A DNA stretch of 64,000 nt, taken from the NCBI GenBank assembly GCA_901457705.2, contig LR590083.2:2728597-2792596 (forward strand), written 5' to 3'. The notes below the pieces were generated by a model that did not search any database, was not told where the DNA came from, and was given only the letters and a program-made list of their open reading frames with translations. This document shows positions 56,517 to 64,000 of the stretch, piece after piece. The DNA is from Beijerinckiaceae bacterium RH AL1. Lineage in GTDB: Bacteria > Pseudomonadota > Alphaproteobacteria > Rhizobiales > Beijerinckiaceae. The position numbers and the translations under genes were made by a program. Numbering within the stretch: position 1 is the stretch's first letter; each line of letters begins with the position of its first letter.

Positions 56517-56599
56517 GCCGGAGGCGAAGCAACCCAGGGGCCGACGCGGCAATCTCCTCGCATGCGACACCTGGGTTGCTTCGCTTCGCTCGCAATGAC
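56507..56599. repeat. REP-like palindrome, copy 1
   Basis: GTCATTGCGAGCCGGAGGCGAAGCAACCCA at the left is given here by its ends only (GTCATTGCGAG...CAACCCA). It pairs with TGGGTTGCTTCGCTTCGCTCGCAATGAC at the right. About 93 bases long with an inner loop (GGGGCCGACGCGGCAAT...). This matches the REP-type sequences built on GTCATTGCGAGCG-AAGC that are frequent in alphaproteobacteria. Confidence 0.85.
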
Positions 56600-56616
56600 G
56601 GCCCGATTTTGCCGCC

Positions 56617-56709
56617 GTCATTGCGAGCCACAGGCGAGGCAACCCAGGGGCCAACGCGGCAATCTCTTCGTATGCGGACGCTGGGTTGCTTCGCTTCGCT
56701 CGCAATGAC
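56617..56709. repeat. REP-like palindrome, copy 2
   Basis: Second copy of the same element, about 90% alike by eye (GTCATTGCGAGCCACAGGCG at the left, same right arm). It ends ten bases before the eutB stop codon. The two copies lie in direct orientation, which would allow slippage or deletion between them. Confidence 0.85.
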
Positions 56710-56718
56710 GGGCCGATG

Positions 56719-58107
56719 CTACCGGCTCGCGAAATCCATCAGCCGCCCGATCCCCGCCTGCGGGCGCGGCTCGATCAGCCGCCCGTCGTCGTCGGCGAGG
56801 CCGATGCGGGCGAGCCAGGCCTCGAACTCCGGCGCCGGCTTCAGGCCGAACGTCGCGCGCAGCGCCACCGCGTCGTGGTTCGACAGCGACTGGTAGTTCA
56901 GCATCACGTCGTCGGCGCCCGGCACGCAGATCAGGAACGTCACGCCCGCCACGGTGAGCAGCGCGGCGAGGTTGTCCATGTCGTCCTGGTCGGCCTCGGC
57001 GTGGTTCGTGTAGCAGACGTCGCAGCCCATCGGCACGCCGAGCAGTTTCCCGCAAAAGTGATCCTCGAGACCGGCGCGGATGATCTGCTTGCCATCGTAG
57101 AGGTATTCCGGCCCGATGAAGCCGACTACCGTGTTGACGATCAACGGCTCGTAGTGGCGCGCCACCGCGTAGGCGCGCGCCTCCACCGTCTGCTGGTCGA
57201 GGCCGTTATGCGCGCCGGCCGACAGCGCGGCGCCTTGCCCGGTCTCGAAATACATGACGTTTTGCCCGACGGTGCCGCGGTTCAGCGCCAGGGCCGCCTC
57301 GCGCGCCTCCTGCAAGATCGCGAGCGTGACGCCGAAGCCCTCGTTCGCCGCCTGCGTGCCGGCGATCGACTGGAACACGAGATCCGTCGGCGCACCCTTG
57401 GCCATCGCCTCGATCGCGTTGGTGACGTGGGTGAGCACGCAGGTCTGGATCGGGATGTCGTAGTCCTGCCGAAACGTGTCGAGCATGTGCAGCAGCGTCG
57501 AGGCATTGGCGACGCTGTCGGTCGCCGGGTTGATGCCGACAACGGCGTCGCCGATGCCGTACATCAGCCCGTCGAGGATCGAGATCGCGATGCCGCGCGG
57601 GTCGTCGGTCGGGTGGTTCGGCTGCAAACGGGTGCCGATATGGCCCGGCAGCCCGAGCGTCGTGCGGAACGCGGTGACGACGCGAGCCTTCCTGGCGACC
57701 GCGATGAGGTCCTGGTTGCGCATCAGCTTGGAGACGGCGGCGACCATCTCGGGCGTCAGGCCCGGCGCGGCTCGCGTCAGCGCCGCGGCGTCGGTCTCGC
57801 GCGCGAGCAGCCAGTCGCGCAGGTCGCCGACCGTCATCGCGGCCAGCGGGGCGAAGGCGCGGGCATCGTGCGTGTCGACGATGAGGCGCGTCACCTCGTC
57901 GCTCTCGTAAGGCACGAGCGCCTCGGTGAGGAAGGTCTTCAGCGGCAGGTCGGCCAGCGCATACCGCGCCGCGACGCGCTCGGCGACGGAGGCGGCGGCG
58001 ACGCCGGCGAGCTCGTCGCCGGAGCGCTGCGGCGACGCGGCTGCGAGCATCGCGCGAAGATCGGCGAAGATGTAGCGCGTGCCCGCGAGGTCTTGCGTGT
58101 AGGCCAT
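56719..58107 (-). CDS. eutB: Ethanolamine ammonia-lyase large subunit
   Basis: EutB is the catalytic, adenosylcobalamin-dependent subunit that converts ethanolamine to acetaldehyde and ammonia. The 462-residue protein is complete: it starts MAYTQDLAGTRYIFADLR after GGGGGAG, has GLPGHIGTRLQPNHPTDDPRG with the substrate site, and ends GIGRLMDFASR. The small subunit eutC, which is needed for activity and normally follows directly, is missing; instead a REP cluster begins ten bases after the stop. Confidence 0.95.
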   Translation of the reverse strand: MAYTQDLAGTRYIFADLRAMLAAASPQRSGDELAGVAAASVAERVAARYALADLPLKTFLTEALVPYESDEVTRLIVDTHDARAFAPLAAMTVGDLRDWLLARETDAAALTRAAPGLTPEMVAAVSKLMRNQDLIAVARKARVVTAFRTTLGLPGHIGTRLQPNHPTDDPRGIAISILDGLMYGIGDAVVGINPATDSVANASTLLHMLDTFRQDYDIPIQTCVLTHVTNAIEAMAKGAPTDLVFQSIAGTQAANEGFGVTLAILQEAREAALALNRGTVGQNVMYFETGQGAALSAGAHNGLDQQTVEARAYAVARHYEPLIVNTVVGFIGPEYLYDGKQIIRAGLEDHFCGKLLGVPMGCDVCYTNHAEADQDDMDNLAALLTVAGVTFLICVPGADDVMLNYQSLSNHDAVALRATFGLKPAPEFEAWLARIGLADDDGRLIEPRPQAGIGRLMDFASR

Positions 58108-58283
58108 GACACTCCCCCTGCACGGGCAAGATAGGCGCCAACTTGGCAACGAGGCAATCCGAGGGTTGCCGCGAGACGATGCCCTTCCATCTTCAGGCTC
58201 GGTCGAAGCGACCCTTTCGCGCCCTAATTAATCGCTGTCGGCATACTTCGTCCTTCTGGACGGCCGTGCCTGCGACCCGAACC

Positions 58284-58979
58284 ATGGAGCCACCTTTGCC
58301 GGACAAGCATCTCGTTCTCATCCCCGCGCTCTTCTGCGACGAGGCGCTGTACGCGCCTGTCAAGGCGGAGCTCGCCAAGCATGCGACCGTCCACGTCATC
58401 GCCGCGCCGCGCGACACGATGGAGGAGAGCGTCGCGGCGATCCTCGAGCAGGCGCCGGAAAGCTTCATCGTCGCGGGAACATCGTACGGCGCAAGCCTAG
58501 CGATCGAGGTCGCTCTGGCGGCGCAGGACCGCGTCAAGGGGCTCTGGATCATGGGCTCGAACGCCGGCGCGCCCGACCCGGACCAGAGTGCAGGTCTCGT
58601 GCAAGGCATCGAGTCGAACACCGAGGGCGTTATCGGGATGCTGGCCGGCGTCGTCGCGCACCCCTCGAACCCGGACGCGATCCAGACCTTCAAGGACATG
58701 GCGGCGCGCGTCGGGCCCGAGCACGCCGGCAAGCAGGCGAAGTCGCTCGCCGCGAAGCGCTCCGTCGAGGCGCACGCGAGCACGCTCGGCATGCCGGTCC
58801 TGGCGATCTGGGGGGCCGAGGACAAGATCTCGCCGCCCGGGTCGGCCCGCGGGTTCGTCGCCGACGTCCCGAACGCCGAATGGCACGAGATCGCCGGCTG
58901 CGGCCACCTTCCCACCCTGGAGAAGCCCGCCGAGGTGGCGACGATCGCGGGCGCCTGGCTCGACAAGATCGTCGCCTAG
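58284..58979 (+). CDS. Alpha/beta hydrolase
   Basis: The 231-residue protein has an alpha/beta hydrolase fold with the nucleophile elbow GTSYGAS, the acid in AIWGAEDKISP and the catalytic histidine in AGCGHLPTLEKP. It resembles the small-molecule ester or lactone hydrolases near MhpC and is not specific enough to name a substrate. I chose the ATG at 58284; the frame is open further upstream. It is divergent from eutB and converges with dnaB. Confidence 0.85.
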   Translation: MEPPLPDKHLVLIPALFCDEALYAPVKAELAKHATVHVIAAPRDTMEESVAAILEQAPESFIVAGTSYGASLAIEVALAAQDRVKGLWIMGSNAGAPDPDQSAGLVQGIESNTEGVIGMLAGVVAHPSNPDAIQTFKDMAARVGPEHAGKQAKSLAAKRSVEAHASTLGMPVLAIWGAEDKISPPGSARGFVADVPNAEWHEIAGCGHLPTLEKPAEVATIAGAWLDKIVA

Positions 58980-59008
58980 GCCAGCGAAAGCCGGGCGGCT
59001 GCTCGCGC

Positions 59009-60507
59009 TCAGTGCGCCGGCAGCCGCTCGTCCTGCGCGAGGTTCGAGAAGCGCGTGTACTCGCCCTCGAAGGCCAGCTCGACGGTGCCGGTCGGCCCAT
59101 GGCGCTGCTTGCCGATGATTACCTCGGCCTTACCGTAGGCACGCTCCATGTCCTGCTGCCAGGCCAGGAACTCCTCTGTGCCCTCGCGCGGCTGCTTGTT
59201 CTTGAGGTAATACTCCTCGCGATAGACGAAGATCACCACATCCGCGTCCTGCTCGATCGAGCCGGACTCGCGAAGGTCGGAAAGCTGCGGACGCTTGTCG
59301 TCGCGGCTCTCGACCTGGCGCGAGAGCTGGGACAGCGCCACCACCGGCACGTTCAGCTCCTTGGCCAGCGCCTTCAGGCCGGTCGTGATCTCGGTCAGCT
59401 CCTGCACGCGATTGTCGCCGCGCGACTTCGAGCCGGAGAGCAGCTGCAGGTAGTCGACGACCAGAAGGTCGAGCCCGCGCTGGCGCTTGAGGCGGCGGGC
59501 GCGCGCGGTCAGCTGGGCGATCGAGATGCCGCCGGTCTGGTCGATGTAGAACGGCGTCTGCTGCATCTCGCGCGCGGCTTCGGCAATGCGGTGGAAGTCG
59601 TGCTCGGTGATGTCGCCGCGGCGGATCTTGTAGCCCGGCACCTGCGCCTGCTCGGCGATGATGCGGGTGGCGAGCTGCTCGGACGACATCTCGAGCGAGA
59701 AGAAGCCGACGATGCCGCCGTTGACCGTCTCGTGCGCGCCGTCGGGCTTGGTGCGGAATTCGTACGCCTTTGCGATGTTGAAGGCGATGTTGGTGGCGAG
59801 CGCCGTCTTGCCCATGCCGGGCGCCCCGCGACGATCACGAGGTCGGACGCCTGCAGGCCGCCCATCATCTTGTCGAGGTCGCTCATGCCGGTGGCGACGC
59901 CCGACAGGCCGCCGTCGCGCTCGAAGGCTTTGGCCGCCATGTCGACGGCGGTGGTCAGCGCGTCCGAGAAGCGCTGGAAGCCGCCGTCATAGCGGCCGGA
60001 CTCGGCGATCGAGTAAAGCTTGCGCTCCGCCTCCTCGATCTGCTCCCGCGGCGAGACGTCGACCGGCGCGTCGTAGGCGCCGTTGACGATATCCTCGCCG
60101 ATCAGGATCAGGTCGCGCCGCGTCGCGAGGTCGTAGACCGTGCGGCCATAGTCCTCGGTGTTGATGATCGCCGTCGCCTCGGCCGCGAGCCGCGCGAGGT
60201 ACTGCGGGATGGTGATGCCGCCGAGGTCGGCGTCGCCGAGGAACGTCTTCAGCGTGATCGGCGTCGCGACCTTGCCGGCGCGGATGAGCTGCGAGGCGAC
60301 ATCGAAGATGCGCCGGTGCACCTCCTCGGAAAAATGCTCGGGCTTCAGGAAGTCGGAGACGCGGTCGAAGGCGTCGTTGTTGATGAGGATCGCACCCAGG
60401 AGCGCCTGCTCCGCCTCGATGTTGTGGGGCGCGACGCGGAAGGCGGCGTCGGGCTCGCGGGAGGGCCGTGCGGGCACGCGGGCGCGCGCCTGATCCGTCA
60501 AGGTCAT
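59009..60507 (-). CDS. dnaB: Replicative DNA helicase DnaB, apparent frameshift
   Basis: DnaB unwinds DNA at the fork. The N-terminal primase-interacting domain (AEQALLGAILINNDAFDRV) and the RecA-like helicase domain (FFSLEMSSEQLATR, DLLVVDYLQLL, SQLSRQVE, HGPTGTVELAF) are complete. The frame breaks inside Walker A at about 59817: VIVAGRP reads in one frame and MGKTALATNIAF in the next. Adding one C/G (CCCGGGCATG) restores GRPGMGKTALA and 499 residues. Because dnaB is essential, a real null mutation is very unlikely, and a sequence error is the natural reading. Confidence 0.9.
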
Positions 60508-60742
60508 GCCGAATTTCTTTGAGTGTACAGTGGCTTGCGACCCGTTACGCCGCGCGGTCGCTGACCTTTTGTGGCACGAACCCGCGCCACATGGCTAACG
60601 AAAAATTAAGCGCCGAGCTTCGTTTGAAGGCGGTGTGGATTACGGGGTTTCGCGCCAGCCATGGCGAACGCGGAGCAACAATGCAACCTTGAGTTGCGCC
60701 GTAAGTTAGGCTTCACCGTAACAGGAAAGCTGGAGCTTTGAG

Positions 60743-60937
60743 TTGTCCTACAAGCCCGGGGACACCGTTCCCCAGTCAGGCATCTATCGCGTCACGCATG
60801 ACCCGACACATCGTCAACCGCATGAAGTGACTTGCATTGAGGGGAAGCGTTTTCCCCCTTGCCGTGGGTGCAACCACCCACGTTTCGAGCTGGTCCGCGG
60901 CGCCAAGCACATCGATAGCGACAGCGGCTTCGCTTAG
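60743..60937 (+). CDS. YjzC-like small protein
   Basis: The 64-residue product resembles the YjzC family: [48 protein letters not shown], with three cysteines (VTC, PPCRGC) that could bind a metal. It starts at TTG 60743 with GGAGC upstream; no ATG is available. The last residues overlap the stop of ispH on the other strand by four bases. Function is unknown. Confidence 0.78.
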   Translation: MSYKPGDTVPQSGIYRVTHDPTHRQPHEVTCIEGKRFPPCRGCNHPRFELVRGAKHIDSDSGFA

Positions 60938-61941
60938 CCCGCCGTTGCGGTCGCCGGCCGCAGCTCGCGCGGCAGCGGGAAGAAGACGCTCTCGTCGGCC
61001 GTCGAGACGGTCTCGATCTCGAGCTCGAAGCGCTCGGCGAAGGCGTCCATGATCTCCTCGACCAGGACCTCGGGCGCCGAGGCGCCGGCGGTGATGCCGA
61101 GCGTGCGCACCTTCGAGAGCTGGTCCCACTCGAGGTCCTGCGCGCGCAGGACGAGGCGCGCGTAGGGGCAGCCCGAGCGCTCGCCGACTTCCTTGAGGCG
61201 CTGGGAGTTCGACGAGTTCGAGGAGCCGACGACGATCAGCGCGTCGACGATCGGCGCGATCCGCTTTACCGCCTCCTGGCGGTTGGTCGTCGCATAGCAG
61301 ATGTCTTCTTTCTGCGGGCCGACGATCATCGGGAAGCGCTCGTGCAGCTTGTCGACCATCTGCTTGGTGTCGTCGAGCGACAGCGTGGTCTGCGTGACGT
61401 AGGCGAGGTTGGCCTCGTCGCGGACCTGCACAGTGTCGATGTCCTCCGGGTGCTGGACGAGGATGATCGAGCCCTCGGGCAGCTGGCCCAGCGTGCCGAC
61501 GACCTCGGGGTGGCCGGCATGGCCGACGAGCAGGATCTGGCGGCCGCGCTTGAAGTGGATCTGCGCCTCGCGATGCACCTTGGTGACCAGCGGGCACGTC
61601 GCGTCGATCGCGTGAAAATTGCGCCGCCCCGCCTCGGCGGGAATCGACTTCGGCACGCCGTGCGCGGAAAAGATCACCGGCTGCTGCGTGTCCGGCACCT
61701 CGGAGAGCTCCTCGACGAAGATCGCGCCTTTCGCCTTCAGCCCCTCGACGACGTACTTGTTGTGGACGATCTCGTGGCGCACGTAGACCGGCGCGCCGTA
61801 GAGCCGCAGCGCCTGCTCCACCGCGTCGATCGCTCGCACCACGCCGGCGCAGAAGCCGCGCGGCGCGCACAGGAAGATGCGCAGCTTGGGCTTCGCAGAA
61901 GCCTCGCCCGGCTTCGCGTCGAGGACAGTTGCGTCGGTCAT
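60934..61941 (-). CDS. ispH: 4-hydroxy-3-methylbut-2-enyl diphosphate reductase
   Basis: IspH makes IPP and DMAPP in the last MEP-pathway step with a [4Fe-4S] cluster. The 335-residue protein has the three cluster cysteines ([25 protein letters not shown]) and the substrate motifs VGHAGHPEV and [12 protein letters not shown]. The ATG at 61941 is the natural start ([12 protein letters not shown]); the frame extends upstream as antisense to the hydrolase gene. It is divergent from the dehalogenase-like gene. Confidence 0.97.
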   Translation of the reverse strand: MTDATVLDAKPGEASAKPKLRIFLCAPRGFCAGVVRAIDAVEQALRLYGAPVYVRHEIVHNKYVVEGLKAKGAIFVEELSEVPDTQQPVIFSAHGVPKSIPAEAGRRNFHAIDATCPLVTKVHREAQIHFKRGRQILLVGHAGHPEVVGTLGQLPEGSIILVQHPEDIDTVQVRDEANLAYVTQTTLSLDDTKQMVDKLHERFPMIVGPQKEDICYATTNRQEAVKRIAPIVDALIVVGSSNSSNSQRLKEVGERSGCPYARLVLRAQDLEWDQLSKVRTLGITAGASAPEVLVEEIMDAFAERFELEIETVSTADESVFFPLPRELRPATATAG

Positions 61942-62052
61942 GATCGCTCCGCGGGGCCTGAACGTTTGTCCGGGTATTGAGGTTGGGGCCCCGGGTGTCA
62001 AGGTTGCGCACCCTGCCCCACCGGGCGTGCCACGTGAGCGACAGACCCGAAC

Positions 62053-62952
62053 ATGCCCGACCTCGCCGACCTCTTCCCCGGCTTCGCCTCGCACTGGATC
62101 GACACCGCAGCCGGCCGCTTCTTCGCCCGCGCGGGCGGCAGCGGGCCGCCGCTGCTGCTGCTCCACGGCTATCCGCAAACGCATGTCGAGTGGCACAAGA
62201 TCGCGCCGCGCCTTGCCGAGCGCTTCACCGTCGTCGCCATGGACCTGCGCGGCTACGGCTGGTCGTCGCTGCCGGTGGGCGCCAACGGCGAGGGCATGGC
62301 CAAGCGGGCCCTCGCGCAGGACGCGATCGACGTCATGGAAAAGCTCGGCCACGTGCGCTTCAGCGTCGTCGGCCATGACCGCGGCGGCCGCGTCGCCTAT
62401 CGCCTCGCCTACGATCATCCCGGGCGGCTCGAGAAGGTTGCCGTCATCGACATCGTGCCGACCTTCGCGATGTTCGACGACATGGGGCAGACCGAGGCGG
62501 CGCTGAAGAAGTACCACTGGCTGTTCCTCGCCCAGCCCGCGCCGTTCCCGGAAACGCTGATCGGCGTCAACGCCCGCTACTTCCTCGAGCATGCGCTGGC
62601 GAACTGGTCCGCCGCGAAGGATCTCTCCGCCTACGCGCCCGAGGCGCTGGCGCACTACCGCGCCGCCTTCGAAGACCCCACGCGCATCGCGGCGAGCTGC
62701 GAGGACTATCGCGCCGGCGCGCTGATCGACCGGCTGATCGACAAGGCCGACCTCGACGCCGGCCGCAAGATCGAGGTGCCGCTGCTGGCGCTCTGGGGCG
62801 ACGCGGGCCTGCCGGCCGCCGGCGCCTCGCCGCTCGACGTGTGGCGCCAATACGCGCACGATGTGCAGGGCCACGCGATCAAGTCCGGCCATTTCGTGCC
62901 GGAAGAGAATCCCGACGCCTGCGTCGAGGCACTGCTCGCATTCCTCGCCTGA
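62053..62952 (+). CDS. Alpha/beta hydrolase, haloacetate (fluoroacetate) dehalogenase type
   Basis: The 299-residue hydrolase has the features of fluoroacetate dehalogenases. The nucleophile is an aspartate, not serine ([12 protein letters not shown] and R). RGYGWSSLP binds the substrate, [10 protein letters not shown] has the His-Trp halide pair and [11 protein letters not shown] has the catalytic His. A second acid lies near LWGDAG. This residue set separates it from esterases. Actual activity on fluoroacetate is inference. Divergent from ispH; no other degradation genes are adjacent. Confidence 0.88.
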   Translation: MPDLADLFPGFASHWIDTAAGRFFARAGGSGPPLLLLHGYPQTHVEWHKIAPRLAERFTVVAMDLRGYGWSSLPVGANGEGMAKRALAQDAIDVMEKLGHVRFSVVGHDRGGRVAYRLAYDHPGRLEKVAVIDIVPTFAMFDDMGQTEAALKKYHWLFLAQPAPFPETLIGVNARYFLEHALANWSAAKDLSAYAPEALAHYRAAFEDPTRIAASCEDYRAGALIDRLIDKADLDAGRKIEVPLLALWGDAGLPAAGASPLDVWRQYAHDVQGHAIKSGHFVPEENPDACVEALLAFLA

Positions 62953-63094
62953 GCTTCGTTCGCCTCTCTACGCGTCGCGCGAGAGAAGAAAGAAGGCGCT
63001 GAAGCACCGCCGCGTGGAATATCCTTCAAGACGTTGACGCGACAGGTTTTCCGACCCCAGATACCGGCCGATCGCGGGGCCGGAAGGGACGGGC

Positions 63095-63883
63095 GTGGAT
63101 TTCATCAGCCACATCAACTGGGCGTATTCGGTTTCCGGCTTCCTCGTCGGCGTGCTGGTCGGCTTGACCGGCGTCGGCGGCGGCTCGCTGATGACGCCCC
63201 TCCTCGTCCTGCTCTTCGGCATCGCGCCGGCCACCGCCGTCGGCACCGACCTGCTCTATGCCGCGGTGACAAAGAGCGGCGGCATCGTCGTGCACGGGCT
63301 GAACCGCACGATCGACTGGGCGATCGTGCGCCGCCTAGCGCTCGGCAGCGTGCCGGCGACGGCGCTCACCCTGCTCTATCTCGATCACATCGGCATCAAC
63401 GGCCATGCCCAGCACAGCCTGATCTCGACCGTGCTCGGCATCGCGCTCGTCCTCACGGCGATCTCGCTGATCTTCCGCCGCGTGCTGCTCGATCGCTTCG
63501 CGCCCGTCATGGAGCGGCTGAGCGAGCGCCGGCGCATCTTGCTGACCGTGCTGCTCGGCCTGTTCCTCGGTGTGTTCGTGTCGATCTCGTCGGTTGGCGC
63601 CGGCGCCATCGGCGTCACCGCGCTCCTGATCCTCTATCCGCGTGCGCAGCTGGTGCGCATCGTCGGCGCCGATATCGCGCATGCGGTGCCGCTGACGCTG
63701 ATCGCCGGCCTCGGCCACTGGTATCTCGGCTCGGTCAACTGGGCGGTGCTCGGCTCGCTGCTCGTCGGCTCGCTGCCGGGCATCGCCATCGCCAGCCAGC
63801 TCGCGAGCCGCGCGCCGGACAAGGTTCTGCGGCCGATCATGGCGGCGATCCTCGCGGTCGTCGGGTTGCGCCTCGCCTTTTGA
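63095..63883 (+). CDS. TauE/SafE family permease
   Basis: The 262-residue inner-membrane protein has about eight helices in two related halves. Each half has the family glycine motif (VGLTGVGGGSLMTPLL and ISSVGAGAIGVTALL). Members export sulfite, sulfoacetate or other organosulfonates; the substrate here is unknown. The GTG start at 63095 has a good Shine-Dalgarno (GGAAGGGA). Confidence 0.92.
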   Translation: MDFISHINWAYSVSGFLVGVLVGLTGVGGGSLMTPLLVLLFGIAPATAVGTDLLYAAVTKSGGIVVHGLNRTIDWAIVRRLALGSVPATALTLLYLDHIGINGHAQHSLISTVLGIALVLTAISLIFRRVLLDRFAPVMERLSERRRILLTVLLGLFLGVFVSISSVGAGAIGVTALLILYPRAQLVRIVGADIAHAVPLTLIAGLGHWYLGSVNWAVLGSLLVGSLPGIAIASQLASRAPDKVLRPIMAAILAVVGLRLAF

Positions 63884-63888
63884 AGGAG

Positions 63889-64000
63889 CTAGCGGCGCGC
63901 CGCGAAGAAGTCCTTCAGGAGCTTGCCGGCCTCTAGCGCCCCGATGCCGCCGAACACCTCGGGCGCATGATGGCAGGTCGCCTGGCCGAAGAAGCGCGGG
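63889..64000 (-). CDS. tadA: 3' end of a probable tRNA adenosine(34) deaminase
   Basis: Only the last 37 codons are inside the window. They read ...RFFGQATCHHAPEVFGGIGALEAGKLLKDFF-AARR to a TAG at 63889, here split for brevity. The segment RFF-Q-TCHH-PEV is typical of the C-terminal helix of alphaproteobacterial TadA deaminases, which make inosine 34 in tRNA(Arg). The catalytic domain is beyond the window edge, so the call rests on the tail alone. It converges with the TauE gene, five bases apart. Confidence 0.6.
   Translation of the reverse strand, partial: PRFFGQATCHHAPEVFGGIGALEAGKLLKDFFAARR

Noticed and set aside
54835-56598. A 587-codon plus-strand frame over ilvA
   Set aside because: Antisense shadow of a complete threonine ammonia-lyase; its end is only the translated REP repeats.
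59800-59830. Programmed ribosomal frameshift in dnaB
   Set aside because: There is no slippery heptamer or downstream structure typical of programmed shifts, and four other genes show the same one-base loss.
60591-60692. A 33-codon frame (MANEKLSAEL...) between dnaB and the YjzC-like gene
   Set aside because: No Shine-Dalgarno, no recognisable family and it overlaps the likely dnaB promoter region.

Overview
The window is a high-GC chromosomal segment of an alphaproteobacterium, most likely a member of the Hyphomicrobiales (Rhizobiales). The evidence is gene content: a complete cpa/tad Flp-pilus cluster, btaA-btaB betaine-lipid genes, an HWE-family histidine kinase, argJ overlapping mutT, CtrA-like TTAA-N7-TTAA boxes, and a palindromic intergenic repeat of the kind common in this order. 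I see no rRNA, tRNA, CRISPR array, integrase or transposase. It reads as ordinary vertically inherited chromosome, densely packed and with many overlapping start/stop codons.

Layout. 0-4 kb: purH, mtaB and dapF on the minus strand, coupled by overlaps. 4-9 kb: a secreted protein with a GyrI-like domain, a lone thioesterase, zwf, a short-chain dehydrogenase and a solitary transglutaminase-like protein. 9-16 kb: metZ, an HWE kinase, a CAP-domain lipoprotein and a large MscS channel. 16-19 kb: the EF-P modification set (epmB, epmA, efp), with a long palindromic repeat between epmB and epmA. 19-28 kb: mutT/argJ, then a three-gene operon of transglutaminase-DUF2126, circularly permuted ATP-grasp/alpha-E and a second transglutaminase, followed by a His-rich secreted peptide and an MgtC-type membrane protein. 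28-38 kb: glyS (without glyQ), a solute-binding protein, a glycosyltransferase, cspA, an NlpC/P60 hydrolase and an M17 aminopeptidase. 37-48 kb: the Flp pilus cluster (tadD; flp; cpaA-B-C-D-E-F; tadB; tadC; a secretin-N-like protein). 48-64 kb: phosphomannomutase, btaAB, a soluble chemoreceptor, fdhD, two unrelated dehalogenase-type enzymes, ilvA, a REP-type repeat cluster next to an eutB that lacks eutC, dnaB, ispH, a TauE/SafE permease and the 3' end of a probable tadA.

Three things stand out. First, the transglutaminase / ATP-grasp / alpha-E operon (20.9-27.7 kb) looks like a peptide ligation-and-cleavage system whose substrate is unknown; it is the best candidate for undescribed biochemistry here. 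Second, five genes (mtaB, metZ, cpaD, the chemoreceptor, dnaB) each lack exactly one G/C base. Because dnaB is essential and all five events are the same type, I read them as sequence errors rather than pseudogenes. Third, regulation can be read in part: CtrA-like boxes precede the pilus operons and the chemoreceptor, and a PHO-box-like repeat precedes btaAB.
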